From: Pseudorhodobacter antarcticus
GTDB taxonomy: Bacteria; Pseudomonadota; Alphaproteobacteria; Rhodobacterales; Rhodobacteraceae
Direction of reading: 5' to 3'
NCBI GenBank assembly: GCA_945861995.1
Contig: CAMAWZ010000120.1
Coordinates: forward strand, 1 to 7,188
DNA: 7,188 nt
Below are positions 6,461 to 7,188 of this stretch, piece by piece. The translations under genes and the position numbers were made by a program. The notes below the pieces were generated by a model. The model was not told the DNA's origin, made no database searches, and saw only the letters and a program-made list of their open reading frames with translations. Each line of letters starts with the position of its first letter. The stretch's first letter is position 1.

Positions 6461-6485
6461 GTAACCCCGTGTTAAGATTAACGGG
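6461..6485. promoter_or_regulatory. Near-palindrome and CtrA-like site upstream of the transporter gene
   Basis: GTTAA at 6471-6475 and TTAAC at 6478-6482 form a perfect inverted repeat around GA, and CCCGT at 6466-6470 mirrors ACGGG at 6481-6485. In the same stretch GTAA at 6461-6464, seven bases, then TTAA at 6472-6475 match the CtrA consensus TTAA-N7-TTAA at seven of eight positions. CtrA is a master regulator of motility and cell-cycle genes in alphaproteobacteria. The site lies 15-39 bases before the start codon. Regulation is inference; short AT motifs arise by chance. Confidence 0.35.
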
Positions 6486-6487
6486 AT

Positions 6488-6500
6488 TAGGGTCACCCTA
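6488..6500. repeat. 13-nt palindrome over the ribosome binding site of the transporter gene
   Basis: TAGGGT at 6488-6493 and ACCCTA at 6495-6500 are perfect reverse complements around C6494. The palindrome contains the only Shine-Dalgarno-like bases (AGGG 6489-6492) and ends on the A of the start codon. A hairpin with this 1-nt centre would be strained in RNA, so a protein operator is the more plausible role if it is not chance. Confidence 0.35.
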
Positions 6501-7188
6501 TGACGATCTCTGATTCCAAACTTGGCCAAGAATTGGCCGTTCAACAACGGCGTATGTCGGCGCTGAGGGCCACCTTTTTGGTGGCCTCGCATCATGGTGT
6601 CACCCTACGGCCTGATGAATTGCCCAGTTTGGTTGATGGCGATATGGCACTTTCGGTGGCCGAAGCCTTTTCAAAAGCGCGCTTTGACGCCAAGTTGCTG
6701 GAAAATTGCACTTGGGAAACCGCCACTGGCCTAGGCACCGCCTACCCCGCCCTTTTGCCCATGAAAGACGGGCGCTGGGTGATCCTTGTTTTGGTGGTGG
6801 TCAAGGAAACGGGGCCGATGGCCGCTATCCTTGACCCAGTGGATGAGGCGGCGGGCATTCAAATGATCCCGCGCGATCAGATCTTGGCAGATTGGAACAG
6901 CCAAATCATGCTTGCGCGGCCTAGGGCGGCTGCAACTGCGCCCGCGCAACCCTTTGGCCTGTCGTGGTTTTTGCCAGCGCTTGCAACGCAGAAATGGCTT
7001 TTGGCGGGGGTGGTGGCGGCGGGGCTGACGGGCAATTTAATTGCCTTTTCGCTGCCTTTGATGTTTCAGGCCATTGTTGACCGCGTGATTGCACACCAGG
7101 CGTGGAATACGCTGGCCACCATCGTGTCGATTTTTGTGATATTGGCGGTGTTTGACGCAGGTTTTTCCTATGCCCGCCAGCGCCTGAT
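6500..7188 (+). CDS. Type I secretion ABC transporter (HlyB class), N-terminal part, 3' end outside window
   Basis: From ATG 6500 the frame stays open to the window edge (229 complete codons). Residues about 17-142 form a C39-peptidase-like domain as in HlyB and related type I secretion exporters: HHGVTL, then DPVDEAAGIQMIPRDQIL. No catalytic cysteine is visible near the N-terminus, and the GRHFIL motif of HlyB is GRWVIL here (W93), so the histidine is also lost. The domain therefore should bind cargo, not cleave it. From about 155 the first transmembrane helices follow (WFLPAL, WLLAGVVAAGLTGNLIAFSL, then IVSIFVILAVFDAGF). DRVIAHQAWNTL at 194-205 matches DKVLVHRGFSTL of HlyB. The ATP-binding domain must lie beyond the window. 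AGGG at 6489-6492 gives a seven-base spacing. The usual partners are an HlyD-type adaptor, TolC and an RTX-type substrate; none is in view. Confidence 0.85.
   Translation, partial: MTISDSKLGQELAVQQRRMSALRATFLVASHHGVTLRPDELPSLVDGDMALSVAEAFSKARFDAKLLENCTWETATGLGTAYPALLPMKDGRWVILVLVVVKETGPMAAILDPVDEAAGIQMIPRDQILADWNSQIMLARPRAAATAPAQPFGLSWFLPALATQKWLLAGVVAAGLTGNLIAFSLPLMFQAIVDRVIAHQAWNTLATIVSIFVILAVFDAGFSYARQRL

Noticed and set aside
1..7188. tRNA, rRNA, CRISPR arrays, insertion-sequence ends, attachment sites
   Set aside because: I read the spacers for cloverleaf-like, spaced-repeat or terminal inverted-repeat patterns and found none.

Overview
The window is best explained as a piece of an alphaproteobacterial chromosome, most likely Rhodobacterales (Roseobacter/Rhodobacter type). 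Three things support this: the gene order STAS protein, cheY, cheA, cheW, cheR, second cheY-like gene; the style of the CheA and CheR proteins; and a FOXRED1-like oxidoreductase beside a type I secretion ABC transporter. The lineage is inferred from gene content and family resemblance and was not tested by a search. All genes lie on the + strand. No rRNA, tRNA, CRISPR array, insertion sequence or phage gene was seen.

Bases 1-4823 hold one tightly packed chemotaxis operon, cut at its 5' end. It runs: the tail of a STAS-domain protein, cheY, cheA, cheW, cheR, a second stand-alone receiver protein, and a small helical protein with a CheZ/CheT-type DxxxQ motif. Genes meet by ATGA overlaps (166-169 and 3155-3158), by 1-nt gaps (541, 2690, 4430) or by one 21-nt gap, so a single transcript starting upstream of the window is expected. 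Receptors signal through CheW to the kinase CheA. CheA phosphorylates the two receiver proteins and CheR methylates the receptors. The STAS protein and the DxxxQ protein are candidates for phosphoryl-flow and signal-termination functions like those of CheS and CheT in Sinorhizobium meliloti. No cheB, cheD or receptor gene is inside the window.

Bases 4824-5203 are a 380-nt stretch with no gene I can support. It has two small inverted repeats, two T-runs, and two overlapping long open frames, one of which continues directly after the stop codon of the last chemotaxis gene.

Bases 5204-6415 encode a DAO-family FAD-dependent oxidoreductase that resembles mitochondrial FOXRED1 along its whole length. 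An 84-nt spacer (6416-6499) carries a near-palindrome, a one-mismatch CtrA-like site and a 13-nt palindrome over the ribosome binding site. From 6500 to the window edge runs the 5' part of a type I secretion (HlyB-class) ABC transporter with a degenerate C39-like N-terminal domain.

The most interesting item is the 130-residue DxxxQ protein at 4431-4823. The spacer palindromes and the unexplained open frame come next.
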